Shown here: positions 8,713-17,451 of the stretch, piece after piece | Position numbering within the stretch: position 1 is the first letter of the stretch | Layout: every line of letters begins with the position of its first letter | Assembly: GCF_003865375.1 (NCBI RefSeq) | Contig: NZ_RQVS01000005.1 | Span: 1-64,000 of the forward strand | DNA from: Gulosibacter macacae | GTDB taxonomy: Bacteria > Actinomycetota > Actinomycetes > Actinomycetales > Microbacteriaceae | Direction: 5' to 3' | Length of the DNA: 64,000 bases | Notes under the pieces: model-generated | What the model was told of the DNA's origin: nothing | Databases searched by the model: none | The model's input: only the letters and a program-made list of their open reading frames with translations | Position numbers and translations under genes: made by a program

Positions 8713-8892
8713 GTGAGCGTGCTCATCGCCATCGGCTGCCTGATCGTCTTCGCGGCCGGCATCGCCTGCTACCCGCTTGCCTTCCACATGGACTCCGACA
8801 TGATGAGCCTCCTCGTGTTCTGCGCCGGTGTGCTCCTCAACTGCCTTGCATTCTTCATCCCGTGGCAGCTCACGGGACACAGCCGCAAGTAA
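8713..8892 (+). CDS. Small two-helix membrane protein, 59 residues
   Basis: A 59-codon gene starting with GTG, with GGGAGA 7 nt upstream and a strong terminator 37 nt after its TAA. The product begins MSVLIAIGCLIVFAAGIACY. It has two hydrophobic helices (about residues 3-22 and 32-51) separated by a Met/Asp-rich turn (FHMDSDMMS), and it ends with a short basic tail. There are four cysteines in the helices. The function is unknown; a small inner-membrane protein is inferred. Its own 5' hairpin and terminator indicate a monocistronic unit. Confidence 0.6.
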   Translation: MSVLIAIGCLIVFAAGIACYPLAFHMDSDMMSLLVFCAGVLLNCLAFFIPWQLTGHSRK

Positions 8893-8929
8893 CGGCTCCC
8901 CGGCCGGCGCCTCGCGTCGACGCACTTCG

Positions 8930-8959
8930 CGCCCCCGGAAGGTTTCTCCGGGGGCGTTT
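8930..8959 (+). terminator. Rho-independent terminator
   Basis: A perfect 10-bp GC-rich stem, CGCCCCCGGA at 8930-8939 with TCCGGGGGCG at 8947-8956, and loop AGGTTTC, followed by TTTGTGT. It ends the transcript of the 59-residue membrane protein. Confidence 0.85.
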
Positions 8960-9047
8960 GTGTACCCATCCCCATGCGTTCTCACATTGATTGATCTGTT
9001 GCCCGCGAGCTCCGTGGCGGGCGGCCCGGCCGCTCCACCCCCGATAG

Positions 9048-9518
9048 ATGCCCTATACCCCCTCGCTCGACATATCGGTGCGATTCACTGCGCGCGCTGA
9101 TGTGGTCTGGGCGGCGCTCACCAAACACCGCTATGTCAGCGAATGGTGGCCCTCACTTGAGTTCATTTCGCGGGTGGATGCGCGTTACTGCGTGCAGACG
9201 CCGCGACCGCACAAGAAGCGGCCTCGCATCGCGGTCGGGCGCGTCACGCGCCTCGAACCCGGCCAAGAAGTGGTGCTACGCATCCACTCAGAGCCGCGCG
9301 GATTTGATTCTTCGGTGACGATCATTGTCAGCCAGCTCAAGCACAAATCCCGCGTGCGCATCGTTGAAGAGGGCCTGCCTGACGGTAAGTACGCTGAACT
9401 CATTGCGGCGGAGTGTCGTGACGGTTGGCGCTACTTGCTCGCAGCGCTCGACGACTATCTCAGTGATCAGCGCACAATCGACCGCATCGCACGCCAGCTC
9501 CACGACGCTGAAAAATAG
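9048..9518 (+). CDS. SRPBCC (START-like) domain protein
   Basis: A 156-residue single-domain protein. The N-terminus (SVRFTARADVVWAALTKHRYVSEWWP) is typical of SRPBCC/AHSA1 hydrophobic-ligand folds. A central beta region and a C-terminal amphipathic helix (GWRYLLAALDDYL) complete the helix-grip. No catalytic residues are assigned, so ligand and role are unknown. No Shine-Dalgarno precedes the ATG. It is followed by three tandem 21-bp repeats and a long hairpin. Confidence 0.65.
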   Translation: MPYTPSLDISVRFTARADVVWAALTKHRYVSEWWPSLEFISRVDARYCVQTPRPHKKRPRIAVGRVTRLEPGQEVVLRIHSEPRGFDSSVTIIVSQLKHKSRVRIVEEGLPDGKYAELIAAECRDGWRYLLAALDDYLSDQRTIDRIARQLHDAEK

Positions 9519-9525
9519 TCGGCAC

Positions 9526-9588
9526 CCCTTCGTGCGCTGAGCGCTACCCTTCGCGCGCTGAGCGCTTCCCTTCGCGCGCTGAGGCCCT
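9526..9588. repeat. Three tandem 21-bp repeats
   Basis: Units at 9526-9546, 9547-9567 and 9568-9588 share the core CTTCGYGCGCTGAG. The last runs into the terminator hairpin. Related 21-bp units occur at 42981-43022 and related hairpin arms at 11868-11940, so this is a dispersed intergenic repeat family. Confidence 0.75.
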
Positions 9589-9622
9589 CGAAGCGCCGGA
9601 TCAACCGGGCTTCGAGGGCCTC
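9581..9622. terminator. Convergent hairpin of the TGAGGCCCTCGAAG family
   Basis: A perfect 14-bp stem, GAGGCCCTCGAAGC (9581-9594) with GCTTCGAGGGCCTC (9609-9622), lies between the convergent SRPBCC and SDR genes. It probably acts as a bidirectional terminator. Confidence 0.75.
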
Positions 9623-9638
9623 TCAGCACTCGAGTGGG

Positions 9639-10415
9639 CTAGTTCGCCGTGAAACTCGACACATCCCCCACGAGGCGAGTGTTGTCGGCAGGGACCGGGT
9701 CAACGGCGGCCTGCGCCACCTCGGCGGCGAACTCGGCGACGTTGTAGAGCTTGCCGGCCTGTTCGCGGCGGTCCTCGATGGCGCCAGGGTTGAGGCGCTC
9801 GAGCAGCGTCGCGGTAATCGTGCCTTCGATCATGTCGCCCGAAACCACCACGAACTCAATGCCATCGGCCTCGAGGCTCGGGATGAGTTCGCGCAGGGCA
9901 TCTTCACCAGCGCGCTTCGAAAGCGCGACCGGCTCGTACGCATCCATGGTCGGGGTTTCGCGGATGAAGTGGGCCTGGTGGCTCGTGACGAACACGATGC
10001 GCGAACCCGGCTCCATGATCTCGCGCGCGGCCATGAGCATGCCGACCTGTGCATCCCGATTGAGTCGCAGCGCGTAGTCCTCGCCCATCTTCGACTCCAT
10101 ACCGCCCGAGGCATTGAGCACGAGGATGTCGAGCCCGCCGTATTCGGCCTTGATCGCGGCGATCATCGCCTCGACCGAGTCATTGTCGGTGAGGTCGGCT
10201 CCGATGGCGATTGCCTGGCCGCCGGCCTCGGTGATCTCATCAACGAGCTTCACCGCACGGGCTTCCTTGTTGCGGAAGTTGACGACGACCTTGGCGCCAG
10301 CATCGGCGAAGTAGCGGACAGTGTCGGCGCCGACGCCGCGAGATGAGCCGGTGACGAGTGCGCGCTTGCCGTCGAGTGAGCCGGGGGCGAGCGGGTTAGG
10401 AGTAGCAGTTGCCAT
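9639..10415 (-). CDS. SDR family protein lacking the catalytic tyrosine
   Basis: A 258-residue Rossmann-fold short-chain dehydrogenase/reductase. The nucleotide-binding motif TGSSRGVGAD and the structural block VLNASGG are present, and a Ser is at VFVTSHQAHF. The usual YxxxK reads VALSK, so the catalytic Tyr is replaced by Val, although YEPVALSKRAGE keeps a Tyr three residues earlier. It may be a divergent enzyme or a cofactor-binding protein. The ATG follows TAGACT by 6 nt, a leaderless arrangement. It is divergent from the glycerophosphodiesterase at 10463. Confidence 0.8.
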   Translation of the reverse strand: MATATPNPLAPGSLDGKRALVTGSSRGVGADTVRYFADAGAKVVVNFRNKEARAVKLVDEITEAGGQAIAIGADLTDNDSVEAMIAAIKAEYGGLDILVLNASGGMESKMGEDYALRLNRDAQVGMLMAAREIMEPGSRIVFVTSHQAHFIRETPTMDAYEPVALSKRAGEDALRELIPSLEADGIEFVVVSGDMIEGTITATLLERLNPGAIEDRREQAGKLYNVAEFAAEVAQAAVDPVPADNTRLVGDVSSFTAN

Positions 10416-10462
10416 AGCGCGAGTCTAGCGACACGGCGGGGAATTCACGGCAGACTGGAGTC

Positions 10463-11215
10463 GTGAGCTATTTCGATCCCGCTCCCCCGCGCGTGCTTGC
10501 GCACCGCGGTGATGCTCGCGATGCGCCGGAGAACACGATCGCGGCGTTTGATGCGGCGGTTTCGCTCGGGGTCACCCATATCGAGACGGATGCACATGTC
10601 ACCCGGGACGGCGTCGCGGTGCTCTGGCATGACCCGGGTTTGGAACGCTGGGATGGTTCGCGCACGCGGATTGACTCGCTCTCGCTCGCGCAATTGCAGG
10701 ATCGAACTCGCGATGGCCACACGATTGCGACAGTGGCTGAGGCGCTCTGGGAAGTGCCGAACGCGGCATTCAACATCGATGTCAAGGATGATCGGGCGGT
10801 GGCCGCGGTCGCCGATGCCCTCGAATGGGTGAACGCCTGTGAGCGGGTGCTCGTCACCGCATTTCAAGACCACACGGTTGCGGCGTTGCGCAAACGCCTG
10901 CCGAATGCGCATCACGGCACCTCGTCGCGCCAGGTGCTGCGAGCAATCTGGGCCGACAAACGCAAGAACGAGCGAGCCTTGGCGAAGGCGCTCGAGGGGT
11001 GCGACGCCGTGCAGATTCCGCCGAAATTCGGCCGCATCAACCTCGTCACCGAGCGGCGGATCGCCGCATTCAAACGCCACGTGCGCGAGGTGCACGTGTG
11101 GACAATTAACGATCCGGCCGAGATGCGGGCCCTGCTCGATCTCGGTGTTGACGGCATCGTGACCGACCGAGTTGACCGGGCCATGGCAATTACTCAGGCG
11201 GATCGCCCGGAATAG
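10463..11215 (+). CDS. Glycerophosphodiester phosphodiesterase
   Basis: A 250-residue GDPD TIM barrel that would hydrolyse glycerophosphodiesters to glycerol 3-phosphate and an alcohol. The catalytic signature HRGDARDAPENTIAAF is at the N-terminus, followed by HIETDAHVTRDGVAVLWHDP with metal ligands Glu and Asp and the second catalytic His. FNIDVKDD and VHVWTIND are also typical. No signal peptide is seen, so it is predicted to be cytosolic. The start is GTG with GGAG very close upstream. Confidence 0.9.
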   Translation: MSYFDPAPPRVLAHRGDARDAPENTIAAFDAAVSLGVTHIETDAHVTRDGVAVLWHDPGLERWDGSRTRIDSLSLAQLQDRTRDGHTIATVAEALWEVPNAAFNIDVKDDRAVAAVADALEWVNACERVLVTAFQDHTVAALRKRLPNAHHGTSSRQVLRAIWADKRKNERALAKALEGCDAVQIPPKFGRINLVTERRIAAFKRHVREVHVWTINDPAEMRALLDLGVDGIVTDRVDRAMAITQADRPE

Positions 11216-11337
11216 GACGGGATTCCCAAGCGTTGACCGGTAGACAAGAACTGTGACTTCGCAGCCCGCGAAGATTAAGTGAGCTGATCGCCGGACGTGT
11301 GCCACTGCATCCCGGCCGATCGAAGGGAGCCCGAGCG

Positions 11338-11853
11338 ATGGCAGATCGTAGCCTTCGCGGCATGCGCCTTGGGGCGCAGAGCCTGCAGAGTGACGAGGGC
11401 GTAGTGCTCGTCGACCACCAGTACCGCACCTACCAGACCGAGGCGGGTGAGCGATTCGTCGTTACCTTTGCCGCCGATGCTGAAGCGCCGGAGGTGTGGG
11501 ACTCGCCCAAGACCGGCGACGAAGGCCGTCTGCTTGACGACGAAGGCGACCTCGTCCCTTACGAGGCACCCGAGCAGAAGCCGCAGCGTACGCACTGGGA
11601 CATGCTGCTCGAGCGTCGCACCCGCGAAGAACTCGAAGAGGTGCTGCAGATTCGTCTCGACTACCTGCGCGAGCGTCGCGGCACCGCTGAGCGTCGCGAG
11701 CCGACTGCGGGTAAGCCGCAGACCACCGGCCGCGCCGACGAAGCACCGATCGTGCACGACATCGCTGGCCGTCCCCGCGCGCAGACCGCTGCTGAGAAGG
11801 CGGCTGCCGCGAAGGCGGCGAAGGCTGCGAAGTCGACAGCGGCGAAGAAGTAG
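11338..11853 (+). CDS. rbpA: RNA polymerase-binding protein RbpA, long-tailed
   Basis: RbpA stabilises open complexes by bridging RNA polymerase and the principal sigma factor. The N-terminus MADRSLRGMRLGAQS and the sigma-interaction block RTHWDMLLERRTREELEEVL are diagnostic. The protein is 171 residues, whereas mycobacterial RbpA is about 111. The extra roughly 57 residues are a low-complexity Ala/Lys-rich tail ending AAKAAKAAKSTAAKK. The ATG at 11338 has AAGGGAG 8 nt upstream; an in-frame upstream start gives an unsupported extension. It is followed by a long hairpin shared with the convergent lnt gene. Confidence 0.93.
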   Translation: MADRSLRGMRLGAQSLQSDEGVVLVDHQYRTYQTEAGERFVVTFAADAEAPEVWDSPKTGDEGRLLDDEGDLVPYEAPEQKPQRTHWDMLLERRTREELEEVLQIRLDYLRERRGTAERREPTAGKPQTTGRADEAPIVHDIAGRPRAQTAAEKAAAAKAAKAAKSTAAKK

Positions 11854-11867
11854 CGTCGGTCGTACGA

Positions 11868-11940
11868 CACTTCGAGGGCCTCAGTGCGCAGTCGTGCGCG
11901 CTGAGGCTCCTACTGCGCGCGCACTGAGGCTCTCGAAGTG
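11868..11940. terminator. Long hairpin of the dispersed repeat family, overlapping the end of lnt
   Basis: Two 22-bp arms (11868-11889 and 11919-11940) are complementary at 21 positions. Their core is TGAGGCCCTCGAAGTG, or TGAGGCTCTCGAAGTG on the right, with a partial third copy in the loop. The right arm lies inside the last codons of lnt (stop at 11910), so the repeat contributes to the Lnt C-terminus as well as ending rbpA. Confidence 0.75.
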
Positions 11941-13448
11941 CGTCCCCGCCCAGCAAGCAAGATCGCTAGTCCAAGCCCCGCCAGCACCCGCTCGATGACC
12001 TCCCCGAATGCCGCGGCTGGCGTCGTGCCGCTTGCGAGCGGCACCTCGACGACAAACGCTCCCGGCTCATACCACTCGAGCGCGGCAAGCTCAGCACCAT
12101 CCGGCCCATAGGCGGCTGACCAGCCCACAGTCGAGGCCTGTACCAGCGCCCGCCCCGTCTCCACCGCGCGCAATCGCGCCGTCGCGAGCTGCTGCGCCGA
12201 TTCATCCGTGCGCGCAAAGTCAGCATTGTTCGTCGGCGCAAGCAAGACCTGAGCGCCACCCGCAACGGCCTCACGCACGAGCCGGTCATCGACGATGTCG
12301 TAACAAATGAACACCCCGTAGCGCACACCGTCGATCTCGAGCACATTCGGTCGGGCGCCGGGCGTGTACTCGCGGCCGATCATGCCGACGAGATCTGGTG
12401 CCAGCGACATGAAGAAGTCACGATCGGGCACGTACTCACCAAAGGGCACCGGATGCGCCTTGTCGTATTGCTCGCCGAACCCACCCTCAGTGGTCCACAC
12501 GAACTGGCTATTGAAATACTCCGTTCCAGGCTCGCCCCATTCCCCGATCACGGTGACGGTGTTCGCCAGGAGCGGCGCCTGGTAGTCACGCGTGAGGGCA
12601 GTGAAGAGGTCGGCGACCACCGGCGAATACACGGGGCTGACATCGACCGAACCTTCCGGCCAGAGGATGAGGTCAAGCTGCTCCCCCGCATCCACCGTTC
12701 GCGTCACCGCTTCGTGAGCGAGCACGATTTCGCCGGGCTCAGAAGGAATGAAATAGCTCGCTCCCGGGGTATCACCCTGCACGGCGAGGATGCGGACGGT
12801 GCCCGTTGACTGCGTGGGCCACAGCGGCCAGGCAATGAGTGCGGTAATCGTGAGGCCGAGTGCGGTGGCGCGCGGCAGCCAGGCCGCCCGGAGCCCCGGC
12901 CGCAACACCAGCTCAAGGGCGAAGGCAGCGAGCCAGACGAGCGCGAAGCTCAGTCCCGACAACCCCACCCACGACACCAGATCGACCCAGGGCGCGGCCG
13001 ATTGTGATTGGGCTACGCGCCCCCAGGCGAAACCGCCATAGGGCACGGTCGACGAGAGAAGCTCGCGGAGCGACCAGACGCTGGCGACCGCGACGGGTAA
13101 CCAGCCAAGGCCGGTCGTCACCCGGCGATAGCAGGCGGCAATGAGGGCGTGCCCGGCCGCCCACCACAGCGCCATCAGAGTCGAGAGCGCGAGCCACGGC
13201 ACTGCGCCGAGAAACTCGGAGGTCCACTGCACATGCCCGAGATAGAACGCGAGCCCGCCAATGAACCCGAGACCCGCCGCGCCTGTGGGACGACGACCGC
13301 GCATCCCGAGGAGGATGAACGCCACACCGACGGGCGCGAGCGGCCAGAGCCCGAGGCCCGGAAACGCGGCCGCGAGCAAGAGCGCGCCAGCAAGCGTTGC
13401 CGCCATGGCGGCTGGCCAGTCGAGTGCGCGCGGAGGCGCTTCGGTCAC
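11910..13448 (-). CDS. lnt: Apolipoprotein N-acyltransferase
   Basis: A 512-residue membrane enzyme that N-acylates the lipid-modified Cys of lipoproteins. The N-terminal half has about six transmembrane helices (LAGALLLAAAFPGLG through ATALGLTITALIAWP). The C-terminal nitrilase domain has the Glu-Lys-Cys triad: ILWPEGSVD (Glu), YDKAHPVPFGEY (Lys) and VFICYDIVDD (Cys). The GTG start overlaps the helY stop by 4 bp, giving coupled translation. Two FKBP lipoproteins in the same cluster are potential substrates. The last residues (TSRASVRAQ) are encoded by an intergenic repeat arm. Confidence 0.9.
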   Translation of the reverse strand: MTEAPPRALDWPAAMAATLAGALLLAAAFPGLGLWPLAPVGVAFILLGMRGRRPTGAAGLGFIGGLAFYLGHVQWTSEFLGAVPWLALSTLMALWWAAGHALIAACYRRVTTGLGWLPVAVASVWSLRELLSSTVPYGGFAWGRVAQSQSAAPWVDLVSWVGLSGLSFALVWLAAFALELVLRPGLRAAWLPRATALGLTITALIAWPLWPTQSTGTVRILAVQGDTPGASYFIPSEPGEIVLAHEAVTRTVDAGEQLDLILWPEGSVDVSPVYSPVVADLFTALTRDYQAPLLANTVTVIGEWGEPGTEYFNSQFVWTTEGGFGEQYDKAHPVPFGEYVPDRDFFMSLAPDLVGMIGREYTPGARPNVLEIDGVRYGVFICYDIVDDRLVREAVAGGAQVLLAPTNNADFARTDESAQQLATARLRAVETGRALVQASTVGWSAAYGPDGAELAALEWYEPGAFVVEVPLASGTTPAAAFGEVIERVLAGLGLAILLAGRGRTSRASVRAQ

Positions 13449-15886
13449 GTGAGCGCTCCGTTGATGCCCTCAACACCGGAGTAGGCGACGATGCCGCGAC
13501 GTACGAGATCACCGGCGTCACGAGCAGTGCGCGCGAGGCGACCATCGGCCACGGTCGAAATCTGGTCGAGGAGGTCGAGCGTCTGCTTTGACCAGCGCAC
13601 GAAGTCACCCGCGGCAAGCTCAGCATCTTCGAGCACGCGATCAAGCGGTGCGCCGCTCGCCCACTTGAACATTGCCGGGGCAAGCGAGGTGGCAATCGGG
13701 CTCGTGCGCGGCACCTGATACTGGTCTTCGAGCTCGTCAAGCTCGCCCCAGAGTTCTTCCACCCGTGCGAGCGCCGTGCGGAAGGTACCCTTCGGCAGGT
13801 GTCCCTGCGGCGGGTTTTCCTCACCGCGACGCGACTCAAAGGTGAGCGCACAGGCCATGGCGGCGAGCTGCGGAGCATCCAAGTCGATCCACACGCGGCG
13901 ACGCAAGCACTCGGCGACAAGCAGGTCGCGCTCGCCGAAAATGCGCTTGAGCAACTGACCGTGCACCGTCACCACAAGCTCATCGCCGGTGCGCTCCGCG
14001 GTGCCGTCAGCATCCGGTTTCGGCTCGGCAAGATACCCGCGGCCGAGCAAGAGTTCCGTGAGCCGATCGAACACTCTGGCAACCGCACCCGTGCGGCGCG
14101 AGATCTCATCGGTGAGTCGATCGGTGTCGCGCTTGAGTCGCCAATAGCGCTCGGCCCAGCGCGCGTGATCCTCGCGCTCGGGGCAATCGTGACAGGGATG
14201 CGCCTTCATCTCGGCGCGCAGCTCGGCAAGCTCCTTGCTGCGGCGCTCGCGGGCGGTGTGCGAGCCGTGCTCTTCACCGCCGATGCGCTGCTTCTCCACC
14301 TCGCTGAGGCGACGACGAATGCCCGAATATTCGAGGAAGTCGCCGCGATCGCACGACATTGGCTCGGCGTAGCCCTCGAGCGCTTCGCGCTGCTGGCGCA
14401 CTTTGCGAGCAAGATCAACGACGGCGCGATCAGCCTGGAACTGGGCAAACGATGACTCAAGCACCACGCGCGTGCGTTCCCGACCGAACGAGTCAATGAG
14501 GTTCACCGTCATGTTGTAGGTGGGTCGGAACGACGAGTTGAGGGGGTAGGAACGGCGCGAGGCGAGGTTCGCGATGGCCTCGGGTTGCACGCCCTCGCGC
14601 CACTGCACGATGGCGTGACCCTCAACGTCGATGCCGCGACGTCCCGCGCGGCCGGTGAGTTGCGTGTACTCCCCCGGCGTGATTGGCACCCGTGACTCAC
14701 CGTTGAACTTGTCAAGCTTTTCGAGCACGACCGCACGCGCCGGCATATTGATCCCGAGCGCCAGCGTCTCGGTGGCGAACACCACCTTGACGAGCTTGCG
14801 CTGGAAGAGTTCTTCCACGACTTCTTTGAACACCGGCAACAATCCCGCGTGATGTGAGGCGATGCCGCGCTCCAGCGCATCCCGCCACTGCCAATAGCCG
14901 AGCACCCCGAGATCTTCATCGAGCAGGGTGCGGCAACGCTCATCGACGATCCAGCGAATCTCGTCGCGTTCGGCCTTCGAGGTGAGTTGCACACCCCAGC
15001 GGGCGACCTGGCGAACGGCGTCATCGCATCCGGCTCGCGAAAAAATGAAGAAGATTGCGGGTAGCAGGTCGGCATCGTCGAGCATCTCGACAAACGGTCC
15101 GCGATCGAGGCGGTTACCCGGATGCTGCGAGCGTCCACGCGAGCGCCGACCACCCTGCGCTCCCTGCACGGCGCGCACGAGTTCGGGATTCACCTGGCGC
15201 TTTTCACCCTTGCCTGCGAAGAGGTCGTAGAGGTGCGAGCCGACGAGTACGTGCTGGTAGAGCGGGGTCGGTCGGTGTTCCGAGACGATGACATCGGTTT
15301 CGCCACGAACCGATTGCAGCCAATCGCCGAACTCTTCGGCATTTGAGACCGTGGCCGAGAGTGAAATGAGTCGCACTTCGCTCGGCAGATGAATAATTAC
15401 TTCTTCCCAGACCGCACCACGGAAACGGTCGGCAAGGTAGTGCACCTCATCCATGACCACATAGGCGAGATCTGAGAGCAGATCGCTGCCGACGTAGAGC
15501 ATATTGCGCAGCACTTCGGTGGTCATTACAACCGCGCGCGCGGTGGGGTTGATGTTTGTGTCGCCGGTGAGGAGGCCCACTTCGCTCGCCCCGTATTCGG
15601 CGACGAGCTCGTTGTACTTCTGGTTCGACAGGGCCTTGATGGGCGTCGTGTAGAAGATCTTTGCGTGCGGCTCGCGCATCGCGAGAAACACCGCAAACTC
15701 GGCCACGATCGTCTTGCCGGCACCCGTGGGTGCGGCAACGAGCACCGAGCGACCCGCCTCGAGCGACTCGCACGACGCCTCTTGGAAGGGGTCGAGATCG
15801 AAGCGCTGGCCCGCGCGAAACAGGTCAAGCTGTGGATGCTGTGCTCGTCGAGCCGCCTGGGCATAGCGTTCGGACGGACTCGGCAT
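13445..15886 (-). CDS. helY: Ski2/Mtr4-like DEVH-box helicase HelY
   Basis: An 813-residue superfamily II helicase probably involved in RNA metabolism. It has Walker A APTGAGKTIVAE, DEVHY (motif II), SATVSNAEE (motif III) and TGRAGRRGID (motif VI), followed by an accessory region and a C-terminal DSHCT-type domain (EELWGELDELEDQYQVP). The ATG at 15886 is preferred because AGGGGAG lies about 8 nt upstream; the GTG at 15895 would put that site against the start codon. The order pafB-pafC-tatA-tatC-helY matches mycobacteria. Confidence 0.9.
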   Translation of the reverse strand: MPSPSERYAQAARRAQHPQLDLFRAGQRFDLDPFQEASCESLEAGRSVLVAAPTGAGKTIVAEFAVFLAMREPHAKIFYTTPIKALSNQKYNELVAEYGASEVGLLTGDTNINPTARAVVMTTEVLRNMLYVGSDLLSDLAYVVMDEVHYLADRFRGAVWEEVIIHLPSEVRLISLSATVSNAEEFGDWLQSVRGETDVIVSEHRPTPLYQHVLVGSHLYDLFAGKGEKRQVNPELVRAVQGAQGGRRSRGRSQHPGNRLDRGPFVEMLDDADLLPAIFFIFSRAGCDDAVRQVARWGVQLTSKAERDEIRWIVDERCRTLLDEDLGVLGYWQWRDALERGIASHHAGLLPVFKEVVEELFQRKLVKVVFATETLALGINMPARAVVLEKLDKFNGESRVPITPGEYTQLTGRAGRRGIDVEGHAIVQWREGVQPEAIANLASRRSYPLNSSFRPTYNMTVNLIDSFGRERTRVVLESSFAQFQADRAVVDLARKVRQQREALEGYAEPMSCDRGDFLEYSGIRRRLSEVEKQRIGGEEHGSHTARERRSKELAELRAEMKAHPCHDCPEREDHARWAERYWRLKRDTDRLTDEISRRTGAVARVFDRLTELLLGRGYLAEPKPDADGTAERTGDELVVTVHGQLLKRIFGERDLLVAECLRRRVWIDLDAPQLAAMACALTFESRRGEENPPQGHLPKGTFRTALARVEELWGELDELEDQYQVPRTSPIATSLAPAMFKWASGAPLDRVLEDAELAAGDFVRWSKQTLDLLDQISTVADGRLARTARDAGDLVRRGIVAYSGVEGINGALT

Positions 15887-15891
15887 GCGGA

Positions 15892-16758
15892 TCACTCCCC
15901 TGCGATCGGTGTGGCGGTGCCGCTACTGAGTTCGGCTTCGAGTTCGGCATCCTGCTTGGCGATGCGCTTTTCGCGGCGTCGGTCGTTGAGGCGGGCAATT
16001 CCGCCCGCGATGAAGTAGAGCGCGACCATCGGCAGCATGAGCAAGAACATGCTCAGCACATCGGCCGCGGGCGTTGCGAGTGCGGCGAAGAAGGCGGAGG
16101 CCACGACGGCAACGCGCCAGCCGCGCAAGATCGTGCGGCCGGCGAGTACGCCCGCGAAGTTGAGCATCACCAGGATGACCGGCACCACGAAGGCGACACC
16201 CACGGCGATGCAGAGCGTGAGTACGAATGAGTAATAGGTCTTGGCGTCGTAGAAGACGGTGTCTTCGACCGGCGCGAAGCCGGTCATGACCTCGACGATG
16301 CGGGGCATCACCCAGAAGCCCACGACCACGCCACCGAGGAAGAGCGGGATCGCGGCACCGAGAAACCCGAGCGCATAGCGACGCTCATTCTTCTTGAGCC
16401 CCGGCATGAGGAACATCCACAGCTGGTAAAGCCAGACCGGCGACGCGATCACGATGCCGAGGGTGAGCGCCATCTGCATGCGCAGGTCGAATGCCGTGGT
16501 GACGTTCGAGAAGTTGATCGACACCTTCGAGCCGCGGGCTTGTTGAAGGGTCTCAATGGGTTGACGGATGATGTCGAGCGCGGGACCCGTGAGGAAGAAC
16601 CCGGCGACCATCGCGAGCACCACGGCGACCAAACAAATGATGAAGCGATCCCGAAACTCGATGGCATGCTCGACGAGGCCCATCCGGCCTTCGGGATTTT
16701 CGCGCCGCGAATACTTGCGACGTTTCTTGCGCGGCTGCTTGCGCGGCGTATCCGCCAC
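15892..16758 (-). CDS. tatC: Twin-arginine translocase subunit TatC
   Basis: A 288-residue inner-membrane receptor of the Tat pathway, which exports folded proteins carrying RR signal peptides. A basic N-terminus (about residues 3-22) precedes the conserved block MGLVEHAIEFRDRF. Six transmembrane helices follow, with SPVWLYQLWMFLMPGLKKNERR and the conserved FVVPVILVMLNFAGVL. It starts at GTG, lies 8 bp downstream of tatA and 6 bp upstream of helY. Confidence 0.95.
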   Translation of the reverse strand: MADTPRKQPRKKRRKYSRRENPEGRMGLVEHAIEFRDRFIICLVAVVLAMVAGFFLTGPALDIIRQPIETLQQARGSKVSINFSNVTTAFDLRMQMALTLGIVIASPVWLYQLWMFLMPGLKKNERRYALGFLGAAIPLFLGGVVVGFWVMPRIVEVMTGFAPVEDTVFYDAKTYYSFVLTLCIAVGVAFVVPVILVMLNFAGVLAGRTILRGWRVAVVASAFFAALATPAADVLSMFLLMLPMVALYFIAGGIARLNDRRREKRIAKQDAELEAELSSGTATPIAGE

Positions 16759-16766
16759 GTTGCCGC

Positions 16767-17069
16767 CTAGTTCTTAGGCGCGGTGCCGGCGTCGGGCTCG
16801 TCGCTACGCACCTGCTCTGCCGACGGAGTTGCCGGGGCGGTGGGTGCCGCGGGGGCCGAGTGGTCAGCGGCAGGAGCTGCGGCGGGCGGTGCGACCTGCG
16901 GGGTCGTCGACGCGTCATCGGTCTTCATCGACTTCATCTCCTGCTTGAAGATGCGCATCGACTGGCCGAGGTTCTTCGCGAGCGAAGGCAACTTCGGCGC
17001 TGCAAACAGGAGCAGCACAATGACGATGAGGATGAGTCCGGTCCATCCACCGAGGTTTCCGAATGGCAT
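16767..17069 (-). CDS. tatA: Sec-independent translocase protein TatA
   Basis: A 100-residue TatA/E-type pore subunit. One N-terminal transmembrane helix (GWTGLILIVIVLLLFAAPKL) is followed by the amphipathic helix LPSLAKNLGQSMRIFKQEM and an Ala/Pro-rich acidic tail. The ATG has AAGGGA upstream. It pairs with tatC immediately downstream. No tatB is seen in the window. Confidence 0.93.
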   Translation of the reverse strand: MPFGNLGGWTGLILIVIVLLLFAAPKLPSLAKNLGQSMRIFKQEMKSMKTDDASTTPQVAPPAAAPAADHSAPAAPTAPATPSAEQVRSDEPDAGTAPKN

Positions 17070-17071
17070 GG

Positions 17072-17440
17072 TTATCCCTTCTTGGGGTGCAGCTCCGCGA
17101 CGAACGCGTACTGATGGGGGTCGGCGTGCGTCAGCGCATGCGCGCGCGCAAGTTTAGCTTCACGGCGGAGTTCGCGGCGTTCATCACGCCGTTCCGCACG
17201 CGCATCGCGTTCGCGTTGCACGTCGTCGAGGTCACGTAGCAGTGCGATCTTGCGTGGCTGATACGGCGTGACGCGTTGCTCCGCGAGGCTTGCGAACTCG
17301 GCCTGCACCTGTTCAAGTCGGTCGAACTCGGCGCTGGCGGCCATGGCCTTGCGGTAGAGCCAGATCGCTCCGAGCACGAGCACGGCAAGGAGCAGGACGA
17401 CAAGTCCTGTCCAAATGAGTACCCACGACCACCACGGCAT
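17072..17440 (-). CDS. Membrane-anchored coiled-coil protein, conserved in pafC-tatA gap
   Basis: A 122-residue protein with one N-terminal transmembrane helix (WSWVLIWTGLVVLLLAVLVL) and a charged Arg/Glu-rich helical region (about residues 35-105) likely to form a coiled coil in the cytoplasm. The function is unknown. Its position between pafC and tatA, 2 bp from the tatA start region, implies co-expression with the Tat genes. The ATG at 17440 begins just before the helix; a TTG at 17449 is also possible. Confidence 0.65.
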   Translation of the reverse strand: MPWWSWVLIWTGLVVLLLAVLVLGAIWLYRKAMAASAEFDRLEQVQAEFASLAEQRVTPYQPRKIALLRDLDDVQRERDARAERRDERRELRREAKLARAHALTHADPHQYAFVAELHPKKG

Positions 17441-17451
17441 AGTGGCCAAGT

